DNA of 35,687 nt from a virus. The position numbers were made by a program, and so were the translations under genes. The notes below the pieces were generated by a model, which did not search any database, had not been told where the DNA came from, and saw only the letters and a list, made by a program, of their open reading frames with translations. The stretch is taken from IMG/VR virus record IMGVR_UViG_3300040751_005014, positions 1-35,687 of that record, one strand, 5' to 3'. Below, in pieces: positions 1 through 8,360 of this stretch; positions within the stretch are counted from its first letter, which is position 1, and every line of letters begins with the position of its first letter.

Positions 1-591
1 ATATTTATCTACTGGCCAATGGTATAATTGTTTTAAGTAAGTATGGGGGATTCCAGTAAGCCCAGGGGCAGTTCCAGGATCATTACTTATACCATCTTCA
101 GCGTATGATTCAAATACGGGTTGACTACCAGCATTATTAGTATAAGTTAGGTCACTACCATCGTATCTCATAATACCATCAGTTGGTTCATTGTTTGGAT
201 CGCGAGCAGCCAAACAAAATTCAATTTTTGAGTCTTTTACTAATGATAATTCATACTCGTCATATTGATCAGTTAGAGCAGCTAAAGATTCAACATCACC
301 TCTAAATCGATGATTAAGATTTTCTATACAACTTAAGATTTGTTCGTCGGAGATATTGGTCTCCACCCCCAAAGGTTCACCTAAGTGTATTACGTGAAAC
401 ACTACTGGGATAGTAAGTACTTGTGCTGTGTCTAAATCGACTTCGGGTGCACAAGCAACTCGTTCCGTATATAATTGTTGTAGAAACGGATTTCTACGAA
501 TCATTTCATCAGTTCCACATTCGTCTTGAGAAAACGTAATAAACGGAACTAATAAAATTAAAGATAAGAAAAAACTTTTTAAGTTTACCAT
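1..591 (-). CDS. Secreted M43-like metalloprotease paralogue, N-terminal part (runs off left edge)
   Basis: The minus-strand reading frame is open from the ATG at 591 to the window edge (197 codons), so the C-terminal part lies outside. It begins with a hydrophobic Sec signal peptide (MVNLKSFFLSLILLVPFITF, then SQ) and continues with ECGTDE-type, ACAPEV and LTIPVVFHVIHLGEP segments. These match the N-terminal region of the neighbouring protein encoded at 585-2609 almost segment by segment, so the two are tandem paralogues. The start overlaps the upstream gene's stop by 7 bases, indicating co-transcription. The catalytic HExxH region is not in the window, so protease activity is inferred only from the paralogue. 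The two are not one broken gene, because each has its own signal peptide. Confidence 0.85.
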   Translation of the reverse strand, partial: MVNLKSFFLSLILLVPFITFSQDECGTDEMIRRNPFLQQLYTERVACAPEVDLDTAQVLTIPVVFHVIHLGEPLGVETNISDEQILSCIENLNHRFRGDVESLAALTDQYDEYELSLVKDSKIEFCLAARDPNNEPTDGIMRYDGSDLTYTNNAGSQPVFESYAEDGISNDPGTAPGLTGIPHTYLKQLYHWPVDKY

Positions 592-2609
592 GAATTTATA
601 TATATTTTTTTTGTTATAACAGTACCATCCGACCATTTCTCAGTCACTAGATATACACCAGGACTTAAATCAGCAGGAGATAATACAATTACTTGTTTTC
701 CTGACATATCATAATAAGAAGGATCACCAACAACATAATGATCACTTAATGAAATATATTTTTTATTTTCTATTACACCTTCAGCACATAACATACCGTA
801 GTTATCGACCAATAAATTAATATCGTCTTGATTTATAAAACCATCGAAATTAAAATCCCCAGGAGTACAATAACCAACTTCAGTATCCATATTAGTTAGT
901 AATACAAGTAAATCTTTGTTATTTACTACATTATCGTCATTTAAATCCCAAGGACAGATATCTGTTTCTAATTCACATGTATAGTCAACACAGAAATTTT
1001 CACTATATTCTGACCAACTACCACTACTAGTATATGAGGAAATTTCCTCACCATTTATTGTTATAGTATATTCACCACCATATTGCCACCCATTACCATC
1101 ACTATCATATAATGTAAGGGTGTAACAACCGTCTGGTAAGCATAACTCATATACACGAGTTGTAATACCAGCACCAAATCCTCCCTCATCTAACAGCACA
1201 TTACCAACTTCGTCAGTTAATGTGTAAGTATTTTGATTTGCAAAAAATTCAGTTGTAACTGCAAGTTCAAGTAGACTTTCGTTTTCAACTATTACACTTT
1301 CGAAAGCTGTGTTGTTAGAAGGGTATTCATCACCATCTAAAATAACCTCAAAATTAAATTGACCATTACCTAAAGTATAATCTACAAATTCCATAACCGT
1401 AAAATCACCACTAGGGATGGTTGGTAGATCATATAGTGTGCCATTTATTGAAAGTACTCCATCAACAGCATCATCACCACCTAAATTATTAACTTTAACA
1501 TTAAAACTTATAAGACTTTGACACCAACTTTCAGGTAAACCATAAACACCTGTTATTGCCAGATCTTTAGAACTTAATGACTGACAATTATAGTTGTTAT
1601 TTATTACTCCATTCATATCAGACCATAACACATTCCTCATCTCTTCTATCTGGTTTTGAGTAAACATAATCCTACAAGATTGACTTGTATAATCCATATA
1701 ATTTTCAGTTATTGCATCTTCACAATCTGGAAAACTACAACTGATATTTGAACTTGTTACTGGGGTATCTGGTATGTAATCACCATTAGTACATGTAGAT
1801 TCGCCAGTACAATTCGTTGTGTTCCAAAATGTATGATATAAACCTAGTGAATGACCTACCTCATGTGCAGTAGTTGAATTTAAATTACCTAATTTTATGT
1901 TACCTACAGTACCTGCCACATTATAAAGTAATACTGGACCTGAATTACAACTCGTACCGTAGTAACCAATATATGAGTATCCTTGTATACCTCCTCCTCC
2001 GTTATTACCACCTATTTCAGTTACTATCCATATATTATAGTATTTTTCAGTATCCCAACAACCTAGTGTTGATTTCATCCAGGAATCACTAATACCTGAA
2101 GATTGACTGTCTATTGCAACACCATCTTCAGCATAAGATTCACCATTATATACTAAATTGGACCCATCATGTCGGACAATACCATCTGTTGGTTGATTAT
2201 CAGGATCCCTTTGAGCCATACAGAATTCAATTTTACTATCTATTGCCAATGATAATTGATATTCATCATATGATTGAGTACCTGAACTTGATACTAATTG
2301 TGATAAAGCATCTGTATCGGCCCTAAATCTATGATTTAAATTTTCAACCATACTTAAGACCTGTTCATCTGAAATATTTGTCTGCTCCCCAACTGGTTCA
2401 CCTAAATGTACAATGTGAACAACTACAGGGATAGTAAGAACTTGTGCCGTGTCTAGATTAACTTCTGGTGCACATGCAACTCGCTCCTCATACACTTGTT
2501 GTAAAAACGGATTTCGATTTATTATCTCATCGGTACCGCATTCTTCTTGTGAAAACACAGAAAAAATCGAAATAATGTAAAAAACCGACAAGAATAATAG
2601 ATTTTTCAT
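585..2609 (-). CDS. Secreted pappalysin-like (M43) zinc metalloprotease with dockerin-like repeat and T9SS sorting domain
   Basis: This 674-residue protein is predicted to be exported and sorted to the host surface or medium. Seen: signal peptide MKNLLFLSVFYIISIFSVFS before Q; zinc motif HEVGHSLGLYH at about residues 249-259; Met-turn region NYMDYTSQSC with Met about 305; CARDB-like and beta-sandwich segments (PDGCYTLTLYDSDGNGW); a dockerin-like pair (DLNDDNVVNNKDL and DFNFDGFINQDDI); and a C-terminus with GVYLVTEKWSDGTVITKKIY, typical of type A type IX secretion domains. The HExxHxxGxxH plus Met-turn pattern identifies the metzincin family M43. A longer start at 2657 exists, but it would bury the signal peptide and sits inside a promoter-like element, so 2609 is preferred. 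A host-like secreted protease in a phage is unusual; its substrate is unknown. Confidence 0.9.
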   Translation of the reverse strand: MKNLLFLSVFYIISIFSVFSQEECGTDEIINRNPFLQQVYEERVACAPEVNLDTAQVLTIPVVVHIVHLGEPVGEQTNISDEQVLSMVENLNHRFRADTDALSQLVSSSGTQSYDEYQLSLAIDSKIEFCMAQRDPDNQPTDGIVRHDGSNLVYNGESYAEDGVAIDSQSSGISDSWMKSTLGCWDTEKYYNIWIVTEIGGNNGGGGIQGYSYIGYYGTSCNSGPVLLYNVAGTVGNIKLGNLNSTTAHEVGHSLGLYHTFWNTTNCTGESTCTNGDYIPDTPVTSSNISCSFPDCEDAITENYMDYTSQSCRIMFTQNQIEEMRNVLWSDMNGVINNNYNCQSLSSKDLAITGVYGLPESWCQSLISFNVKVNNLGGDDAVDGVLSINGTLYDLPTIPSGDFTVMEFVDYTLGNGQFNFEVILDGDEYPSNNTAFESVIVENESLLELAVTTEFFANQNTYTLTDEVGNVLLDEGGFGAGITTRVYELCLPDGCYTLTLYDSDGNGWQYGGEYTITINGEEISSYTSSGSWSEYSENFCVDYTCELETDICPWDLNDDNVVNNKDLLVLLTNMDTEVGYCTPGDFNFDGFINQDDINLLVDNYGMLCAEGVIENKKYISLSDHYVVGDPSYYDMSGKQVIVLSPADLSPGVYLVTEKWSDGTVITKKIYINSW

Positions 2610-2655
2610 AAAAAATTTATTAGATTTTAAAAAAATTATACTCGAGTCGTTGTCC

Positions 2656-2663
2656 ATAAATAG
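2656..2663 (-). promoter_or_regulatory. Candidate late promoter element (CTATTTAT)
   Basis: CTATTTAT on the minus strand lies 46 bases before the ATG at 2609. It is one of the recurring TATTTAT elements described in the findings. It overlaps the alternative start at 2657. Confidence 0.3.
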
Positions 2664-2671
2664 TACATTTA

Positions 2672-3127
2672 ATGAGAAACATTTTACTTTTCATATTAAT
2701 TTATGCTTCAACACATTTTAGTATTTATGGTCAATCATCAGGAGTAGGTTTCTTATTTGATGAAACGTCTTTTTATTTCAGTACTGATAATCTTAATTTT
2801 ACAACTGATGTATCACCTTGGGGTTTTTATACCACATATAGGATGATTTTGATACCTGGTGACCCCCTTATCGTAAACAATGCATATCTCAACAGACTAG
2901 GTTTAACTTACATGAGTAAATCGGAGGTTATTAGTCTAGGTTGTGGGGTAAAAATGACTTATGATAGTGAACCACAATTTCATCCAGATTTTATGTTTAA
3001 ATTTCACCCATCTCGAATTTTTACAGAGAAGACCCGGAATGTTGACGTTGGTTTACTTTTTAATGTATCAAATACATTGGATTTTGGGGTTTGTTTATCA
3101 CTTCCTTTTGTATTAAACAGGTATTAA
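2672..3127 (+). CDS. Small exported protein, possibly envelope-associated
   Basis: This 151-residue protein is not recognised as a known family. It starts with a clear signal peptide (MRNILLFILIYASTHFSIYG before Q). The mature part is rich in alternating aromatic/hydrophobic segments (FYFSTDNLNF, WGFYTTYRMIL, DVGLLFNVSNTLDFGVCLSL) and ends in an aromatic residue (NRY), which is suggestive of a small beta-barrel or periplasmic beta-protein. It is divergent from the metalloprotease gene, with only 62 bases between the two starts, so both may be regulated together. The function is unknown. Confidence 0.75.
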   Translation: MRNILLFILIYASTHFSIYGQSSGVGFLFDETSFYFSTDNLNFTTDVSPWGFYTTYRMILIPGDPLIVNNAYLNRLGLTYMSKSEVISLGCGVKMTYDSEPQFHPDFMFKFHPSRIFTEKTRNVDVGLLFNVSNTLDFGVCLSLPFVLNRY

Positions 3128-3130
3128 AAC

Positions 3131-3138
3131 ATATTTAT
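3131..3138 (+). promoter_or_regulatory. Candidate late promoter element (ATATTTAT)
   Basis: ATATTTAT lies 29 bases upstream of the ATG at 3168, in the 40-base gap after the preceding gene. It is one of the recurring elements. Confidence 0.35.
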
Positions 3139-3167
3139 TTGATATAAATCAAGTAAATTTATAAAAA

Positions 3168-3776
3168 ATGGGTTGTTATACTAGAGAACAAATTGAAAAA
3201 ACAATCAAATCGAAAGATTACAAATGGTTTGAAAATGGTGATTACAATTTAAATATTGTAGGTGTTAGGAATTCTGACACTAACCAAGAAGTGACTAATA
3301 AATTTGATGATTGCATCACTTTATCTTATAAATCCAACGGTGACTGGAAATTCCATTGTTTCAAAGCGACAACAGATCCTGGAAAACACTGGGTCGAAAA
3401 TATACTGAACGAATCCGGTGTTGCAGTTTTGAAACCTAATCAGTATCGAGGGTCACACAAAATCGGATTACACCAAGGAAAGTACGAGGCACTCAGGCAA
3501 CAGAAACCTGTTCAAGTTTACAGAGATGATAATCTTGATGTTTGTTATGATCTTTTAGAAGAAAATGTTCAAGAAGGAATATATGGTATTAACATCCATA
3601 GAGCAACAGGAATCAAAGGAGGCGAATCTAAACAAATAGATAAATGGAGTGCGGGTTGTCAAGTAATTGCAGCATATGATGACTTCGAATTATTCATGGA
3701 AATTTGTAATAAAGCCAAAGATAATTGGGGTAATTCATTCACATATACACTTATAGAATCAGATGACATTGTGTAA
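3168..3776 (+). CDS. L,D-transpeptidase-like (YkuD-like) cell-wall enzyme; candidate endolysin
   Basis: This 202-residue protein carries NIHRATGIKGG with His144, then KWSAGCQVI with Ser161 and Cys164. The spacing (16 residues between His and Ser) and the S-x-G-C form match the catalytic signature of L,D-transpeptidase-like domains, H-x(14-17)-[ST]-x-G-C. Such enzymes act on peptidoglycan cross-links; in phages, related domains are used for wall degradation. There is no signal peptide, so it is either a cytoplasmic lysis enzyme needing a holin or a virion component. It overlaps the next gene (TAATG), which places it in an operon with the genes at 3776 and 4224. The fold is fairly confident; the reaction (hydrolysis or transfer) is inferred. 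Confidence 0.65.
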   Translation: MGCYTREQIEKTIKSKDYKWFENGDYNLNIVGVRNSDTNQEVTNKFDDCITLSYKSNGDWKFHCFKATTDPGKHWVENILNESGVAVLKPNQYRGSHKIGLHQGKYEALRQQKPVQVYRDDNLDVCYDLLEENVQEGIYGINIHRATGIKGGESKQIDKWSAGCQVIAAYDDFELFMEICNKAKDNWGNSFTYTLIESDDIV

Positions 3777-4234
3777 TGGAAGAATATAATCCAAATTACT
3801 GGGAAGATGAACAGAATAGAATTAAACAAGAAATTGATTCTGAAATAGATAATGTCCGAAAGGCTAATCAATATCTTAATCGATACAGACAATTCAACAT
3901 CGAATTGGAGAATATAAAATCGAAAAGTTTAGACAAAATTTCAGGTGAGTATAAAATGGATATTAAATCTATCGGTACAAAAAGAAGAGGTCTATCGATC
4001 GAGAAGTTTTTAAAAATTATTTTGTATTTGAAAGATTTGAAAATCGACAGTGATCTTGCACCGACAACAGTACACATCGATGATAGACTTTCAGATGATT
4101 TAAAAAATAGTGTTTTAAGAATGTATGTTCATGGATATAAGACAATAGGTTTTGAGTTATATTATAATCTTCAAAATTTACTGGGACTTAATGATTATTT
4201 AATTGAATTTGAAACTGTAATTTATGATGAGTGA
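3776..4234 (+). CDS. Hypothetical protein
   Basis: This 152-residue soluble protein is not recognised. The N-terminal half is charged and likely helical/coiled (KQEIDSEIDNVRKANQYLNR); the C-terminal half alternates hydrophobic segments (KFLKIILYLKDLKID, GFELYYNLQNLLGL). It has no leader, signal peptide or catalytic motif. Its start overlaps the stop of the L,D-transpeptidase-like gene, and its end overlaps the PPK2 fusion by 11 bases, so it is translated from the same message. Confidence 0.75.
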   Translation: MEEYNPNYWEDEQNRIKQEIDSEIDNVRKANQYLNRYRQFNIELENIKSKSLDKISGEYKMDIKSIGTKRRGLSIEKFLKIILYLKDLKIDSDLAPTTVHIDDRLSDDLKNSVLRMYVHGYKTIGFELYYNLQNLLGLNDYLIEFETVIYDE

Positions 4235-6134
4235 AGAGTTTAAAGATTATTATAATGAAATACTAGACTCGGTAAAATTAATTACTGGGGATGGAGTATA
4301 TGCAAAATCAATTGTGGAAGATAACTTTTTTAGAATAAAGACAGGATTCTATGAGGATGAAAACCCGACCAATATTATTAATTCAATTGTTTTCAAAATA
4401 AATGAAAATAAAAAAAAGGATCGAAGACTATTAGTCGAAGGTTTTTTTGATACTATTACTAACTTTTTCAAAGGTTTAAATCAGAAAGAAGATTCAGCCG
4501 ATGAAATAAACAGGTATCTACAACAAATACAAGATATTTTAGATGAGAATCAAATTTTTGATGAAGAGATTACTAAATTGTTAGGTGAGTTAAGAGATTC
4601 TGACTATATAAATTTAATTGATTTCTCCACTACAATAAGAGGATTGAAAAATAAATTTTTAAAACCTGGTAATAAGGAGGACTCGATCAGAGAATTCTTA
4701 CAGAAGTTATTAATTTCATTACCTAAAAGAGCGGAGTATGAAGAAAAAATAAATCAACAATCATTAGATAATGTACCAGATGGATCCGAAGAGGAAGAAG
4801 AATCTAAAATACCTAGAAAAAAATACATCAAAGAAAAAGAATTATTACAAATCGAATTATTGAAACTTCAAGAGTGGGTTAAAGAAAACAACGTACCAGT
4901 TGCGGTTGTTTTTGAAGGTAGAGATAGTGCAGGTAAAGGATCAACTATTAAAAAGTTTACTGAGTATTTGGATCCTAAATACTACCAGATAGTTGCATTA
5001 GGTATACCGACTGAAGAAGAAAAAAAGAATTGGTTCGAAAGGTATGAAAAGTATATAAAACCAGGTGTGATTACGTTCTTTGATAGGAGTTGGTACAATA
5101 GAGGTATTGTTGAACCAGTCATGGGATATTCTTCAGAGGAAGAATACGAAAAATTTATGAATGAAGTTGTACCATTCGAAAAAGATTTAATTTCAAAGGG
5201 TGTAATATTATTAAAATTCTGGTTATCGATAACTCAAGATAGACAGGAAAAAAGGTTTACCCTTAGACAACAGTCACCTTTGAAATATTGGAAATATTCT
5301 CCTAATGACGAAGCATCCAAAGATAAGTGGGATGAATATACAAAGTATAAAGAAAGAGTATTCAAAGACACATCTCATGATGAATCACCATGGATTGTGT
5401 TGGACTCAAATGATAAAAGAGTTTCAGGTCTAAATGCGATGAGAAAGTTATTACAAAAAATAAGTTACGATGATAAAAATAATGAAATCGTTGATCTGAA
5501 TTATCCTGAAGTTGTAAGTACAATAAAAGAATCGTTGATTATTGAGAGAAGTTTTACAGATCAATACGTTAGAGATATTGTAAAGTCATTGACTGAAATT
5601 GTGAAAACTAGAATTGAAAAAACATATTACTTACCAGAAGACATAACTAATGGTGAAAAGTTCGAATATGAAATCGATGGTATACCTCCATTTAGTATAG
5701 AATTCGTGTATAATTTAGATGAATATTTAGATGGTGAATATCGTCTTGATGGTGATTATGATAAAGATGATGATGTTATCGAAATAAGATTAACTGCTAA
5801 TCCTAATTTTCTTCCTAAACTACTTTATGATTTAATCGGTGACTTGAATGATATTGTTAGGCATGAAATGGAGCATTTATTTCAAAATGAAAGAGGGGAA
5901 TTAGATGATGACGGTGATGTACCAAAAGATAAAAGTTATTACTTACAACCTAAAGAATTACCCGCACAGATACAAGGATTAAGAAGAATTGCAAGACTAA
6001 GAAAACAACCTATAGACTTCGTAATTAGATCATGGTTTCAAAGAAATAAACCGATCCATGGATTAAATGATGAAGATATCGAAGAATTAACCTTGTATTT
6101 ATCATCGTTATATGATGATAAATTTAAACAATAA
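4224..6134 (+). CDS. Polyphosphate kinase 2 domain fused to a C-terminal HExxH metallopeptidase-like domain
   Basis: This 636-residue protein has three parts. Residues 1-200 are helical, with LLVE at 69-72 followed by GFF, resembling the [IL]-x-E sites of the neighbouring leader proteins. Residues about 205-430 are a PPK2 domain: Walker A GRDSAGKGS at 232-240, Walker B/DRSWYNRG at 287-294, then the PVMGY and KYWKYSPND lid segments. PPK2 enzymes transfer phosphate between polyphosphate and nucleotides. Residues about 470-636 hold DIVRHEMEHLFQ with HEMEH at 547-551 and a downstream PKELPAQ (Glu578), a possible third metal ligand, giving a zincin-like domain. All PPK2 motifs appear intact. I know of no standard family with this architecture. 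Direction of phosphate transfer and peptidase activity are not shown by the sequence. Confidence 0.85.
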   Translation: MMSEEFKDYYNEILDSVKLITGDGVYAKSIVEDNFFRIKTGFYEDENPTNIINSIVFKINENKKKDRRLLVEGFFDTITNFFKGLNQKEDSADEINRYLQQIQDILDENQIFDEEITKLLGELRDSDYINLIDFSTTIRGLKNKFLKPGNKEDSIREFLQKLLISLPKRAEYEEKINQQSLDNVPDGSEEEEESKIPRKKYIKEKELLQIELLKLQEWVKENNVPVAVVFEGRDSAGKGSTIKKFTEYLDPKYYQIVALGIPTEEEKKNWFERYEKYIKPGVITFFDRSWYNRGIVEPVMGYSSEEEYEKFMNEVVPFEKDLISKGVILLKFWLSITQDRQEKRFTLRQQSPLKYWKYSPNDEASKDKWDEYTKYKERVFKDTSHDESPWIVLDSNDKRVSGLNAMRKLLQKISYDDKNNEIVDLNYPEVVSTIKESLIIERSFTDQYVRDIVKSLTEIVKTRIEKTYYLPEDITNGEKFEYEIDGIPPFSIEFVYNLDEYLDGEYRLDGDYDKDDDVIEIRLTANPNFLPKLLYDLIGDLNDIVRHEMEHLFQNERGELDDDGDVPKDKSYYLQPKELPAQIQGLRRIARLRKQPIDFVIRSWFQRNKPIHGLNDEDIEELTLYLSSLYDDKFKQ

Positions 6135-6137
6135 TAT

Positions 6138-6145
6138 ATATTTAT
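6138..6145 (+). promoter_or_regulatory. Candidate late promoter element (ATATTTAT)
   Basis: ATATTTAT ends four bases before the ATG at 6150. If it acts as a -10 element, the transcript would be leaderless or nearly so. Confidence 0.4.
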
Positions 6146-6149
6146 TATT

Positions 6150-7292
6150 ATGGAGAAGAAATTATTGAATGAGATAAGTCGTTATAGAGAGATTCTAGGT
6201 CTAGACTCTATTTTAGAACAAGAAAATAAAAGAGCTGAATTCAGATTCAAGCTCGGTGGAGATCTGATTTTTAAAATTTCAGATAATGGTAATGGTAATT
6301 CTCTAGAAGTTGCAAATGATACTTCAGGACCTAAGAAGTATACTGATATTGGAAATGCTAGAAGTGTAGTTTATGATATCACCACTGGAACTGCCGTTGG
6401 AGAAGGGACACCAGGTTTCAAAAATTATCAGATTGCGAATGAAATTCAATTTGATAGAGATAAATATCCAGATCAGAAACCTTGTAAAAGAGGTAGTCAA
6501 GGACAGTCAGCATTGGCCGGTGGAGTATCACTTTATACAGGAAAAAGTTTTTATGTTTTAGATATACCAAGAAATGTAAAAAATCCAAATATCAAATATC
6601 CTACAATAAGATTACTTTGTGTCAAAAAATCTTCAACAGAGATGGGTACTGGATTACCAAAAAACAGACGTGTAGATTCTCCTCAAATTAGATTTGGTCA
6701 ATATTGGTGTGAAAAAGGAAAACCTGGAAAAGGAAAAGGTTGTTACTTTTTAGAACCAAATGGTATGGGTCCGAGAGCGGAGGAGTTTGGACCCGCAGAA
6801 AAACAAGTAAGAAGACCAATTGAAATACAATTTAGAATCGGAAACCCATTCGTGTTCAACTCAGTTGATTTCTTACCTCAAGGTCAATCAGAATTTGATA
6901 AGAAAATTCAAGAACTAAATGCAATATTCGAGGAACAACCAGATTACAAGGAGTTTTTGAAACAAAATCCAATAAATATACTTGGTTTCTCATCCCGTGA
7001 TGATGATCCAGAAGGTCCTAGACCAAGTCAGGGTTGGCCATTTAGTCCTTGTTCTAATAGATCAAAAAGAAAAGACTACAACCTTTGTTTATCACAAAAA
7101 AGAGCTGAAAGAGTTGCTGAGTTGTTGAGTGCAAAATATCCAGATCTAAAATTCAATCCAAAAGGTATGGGTGAGAATTGTGATAGTGGAAATTGTTGGA
7201 AACCCGGTAAGAAGAATCATGACTCGAAGCAAACTGCAATGGACAGACGATTTGAAGTGAAACTTCCCAAGTACACTAGTCAAATTAATTAA
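6150..7292 (+). CDS. Leader-bearing protein with C-terminal OmpA-like peptidoglycan-binding domain
   Basis: This 380-residue protein begins with the shared leader (MEKKLLNEISRYREILGL, then DSILE at 19-23, Q24), giving a possible gp21-type cut after Glu23. Residues about 30-230 are an unrecognised domain. Residues about 232-372 resemble the OmpA C-terminal fold: an initial FNSVDFLPQG strand, IDILGFSS-like strand (INILGFSSRDD), CLSQKRAERVAELL helix, GMGE segment and a terminal MDRRFEVKL. This fold binds the diaminopimelate of peptidoglycan. There is no Sec signal, so export by the host is unlikely. Delivery from the virion, or wall binding during lysis, is more plausible. The stop overlaps the convergent gene at 7285 by 8 bases. 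Confidence 0.8.
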   Translation: MEKKLLNEISRYREILGLDSILEQENKRAEFRFKLGGDLIFKISDNGNGNSLEVANDTSGPKKYTDIGNARSVVYDITTGTAVGEGTPGFKNYQIANEIQFDRDKYPDQKPCKRGSQGQSALAGGVSLYTGKSFYVLDIPRNVKNPNIKYPTIRLLCVKKSSTEMGTGLPKNRRVDSPQIRFGQYWCEKGKPGKGKGCYFLEPNGMGPRAEEFGPAEKQVRRPIEIQFRIGNPFVFNSVDFLPQGQSEFDKKIQELNAIFEEQPDYKEFLKQNPINILGFSSRDDDPEGPRPSQGWPFSPCSNRSKRKDYNLCLSQKRAERVAELLSAKYPDLKFNPKGMGENCDSGNCWKPGKKNHDSKQTAMDRRFEVKLPKYTSQIN

Positions 7293-7671
7293 AGATATAG
7301 ATGGTCGTTCTATTTCGACCATACTTTTCATCTGTATATTCTCTAGTCTCGATAAAAACATACTTAGAATCCATCTTGTATTCTGGTGTACCGTATTCTT
7401 CTTTGACAAATGATGTTACATTGTCATTACCATATTTAAAACAGTGGTAACCTGTACAAAAATAATCACCATGTGTCAACTCTTTGTAAAGTGAATCTTC
7501 ATCATGAATAAACATCATATCAGAAATGTTAAGATCATAATGTTGAGTAAGACTATCAATATAAACATCTTCCAGATCATTAATTGATACCCAACATGAA
7601 ATAACAAAGTCATTCTGAGCAATTGACTGTAGAGAAATAAAAGAGAGTAAGAGGACTAATACGTTTTTCAT
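7285..7671 (-). CDS. Small exported hypothetical protein
   Basis: This 128-residue protein starts with MKNVLVLLLSFISLQSIA followed by Q, a typical Bacteroidota Sec signal peptide. A longer start at 7686 only adds MYISN and is less likely. The mature part is about 110 residues with three cysteines (ISCW, FCTGYHCF) and a C-terminal beta-rich segment ending in IYIFN. The Cys residues may form disulfides in the periplasm. The family is not recognised. It converges on, and slightly overlaps, the OmpA-like gene. Confidence 0.75.
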   Translation of the reverse strand: MKNVLVLLLSFISLQSIAQNDFVISCWVSINDLEDVYIDSLTQHYDLNISDMMFIHDEDSLYKELTHGDYFCTGYHCFKYGNDNVTSFVKEEYGTPEYKMDSKYVFIETREYTDEKYGRNRTTIYIFN

Positions 7672-7707
7672 ATTACTAATATACAAAAAACTGTTCAGAA
7701 AAAAAAA

Positions 7708-8325
7708 TTATTGTAACTTATTTACAAGTCTATCAATAAATTCTTTGATTGCGGCACCACTCAATGTAATTAGTCCAGAAGAGACTAATGGTTCTATAAT
7801 ATCATTTAAAGTATCACTGTTTACATTTTGGTCTGTTATTAAATTCAACAAAACTGAAAATATTGGTAAGAGAAATGTGTAAGATAATATATCCATACTT
7901 CTATAAATCGAGGACCCAGTAATTTTAAGAATATTACTCACTTTAGCTTTCATTCTTTCTAGATATTCAATTGCGGTTTCTAATTCATCCCCCAAAGTTC
8001 TTGTTTCAAACCATTCTTTATTAACCTTTAGATTCTGTTTTTCAAAAAATACTATAGAAACTGCCATGATAAATAAAGATGCTATTTGTTCTCTATTTAA
8101 AGTAGGAAATTCACCTTGTAAATATTGCGTTACAGGACCTACTAATGCACCAATACCTGCTCCGTAAGTTATTAGGAATCTAAACGAATCTTTCAATTGT
8201 TCTTGTGCTGTCTTTAGTATAGATAAAAAAGACTGAAAGTTTTCTTGAGTTGTTGATATAATCTTTTCTTTTGATGATTCAACAATTAAAGTTCTGTACT
8301 GAGTTTCTGATATTAATATTTTCAT
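7708..8325 (-). CDS. Leader-bearing multi-pass membrane protein
   Basis: This 205-residue protein starts MKILISETQYRTLIVE, then SSKEK; the I-V-E at 14-16 fits the gp21-like cleavage pattern shared by other proteins here. Hydrophobic segments occur at about 49-68 (rich in Gly), 81-95, 146-163 and 181-193, so up to four membrane passes are possible. It could be a membrane-inserting virion protein used during DNA entry, or a holin-like protein, although it is larger than typical holins. The family is not recognised. It is transcribed divergently from the DUF4314 gene. Confidence 0.8.
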   Translation of the reverse strand: MKILISETQYRTLIVESSKEKIISTTQENFQSFLSILKTAQEQLKDSFRFLITYGAGIGALVGPVTQYLQGEFPTLNREQIASLFIMAVSIVFFEKQNLKVNKEWFETRTLGDELETAIEYLERMKAKVSNILKITGSSIYRSMDILSYTFLLPIFSVLLNLITDQNVNSDTLNDIIEPLVSSGLITLSGAAIKEFIDRLVNKLQ

Positions 8326-8336
8326 GATCTATTAAT

Positions 8337-8344
8337 ATAAATAT
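8337..8344 (-). promoter_or_regulatory. Candidate late promoter element (ATATTTAT), minus strand
   Basis: The minus-strand ATATTTAT lies 11 bases before the ATG at 8325. A second copy for the opposite gene begins two bases away, so the 35-base divergent gap holds one element for each direction. Confidence 0.4.
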
Positions 8345-8346
8345 AC

Positions 8347-8354
8347 ATATTTAT
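8347..8354 (+). promoter_or_regulatory. Candidate late promoter element (ATATTTAT)
   Basis: ATATTTAT ends six bases before the ATG at 8361, back to back with the copy serving the gene on the other strand. Confidence 0.4.
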
Positions 8355-8360
8355 AAACAT

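Noticed and set aside
585-2657. The 1-591 and 585-2609 frames as one gene broken by a frameshift
   Set aside because: Each has its own start and signal peptide, and the protein sequences align N-terminus to N-terminus, so they are paralogues.
3168-3776. Calling this gene a lysozyme or amidase
   Set aside because: There is no Glu/Asp lysozyme signature or amidase zinc site; the His144...Ser161-Ala-Gly-Cys164 pattern fits L,D-transpeptidase-like folds better.
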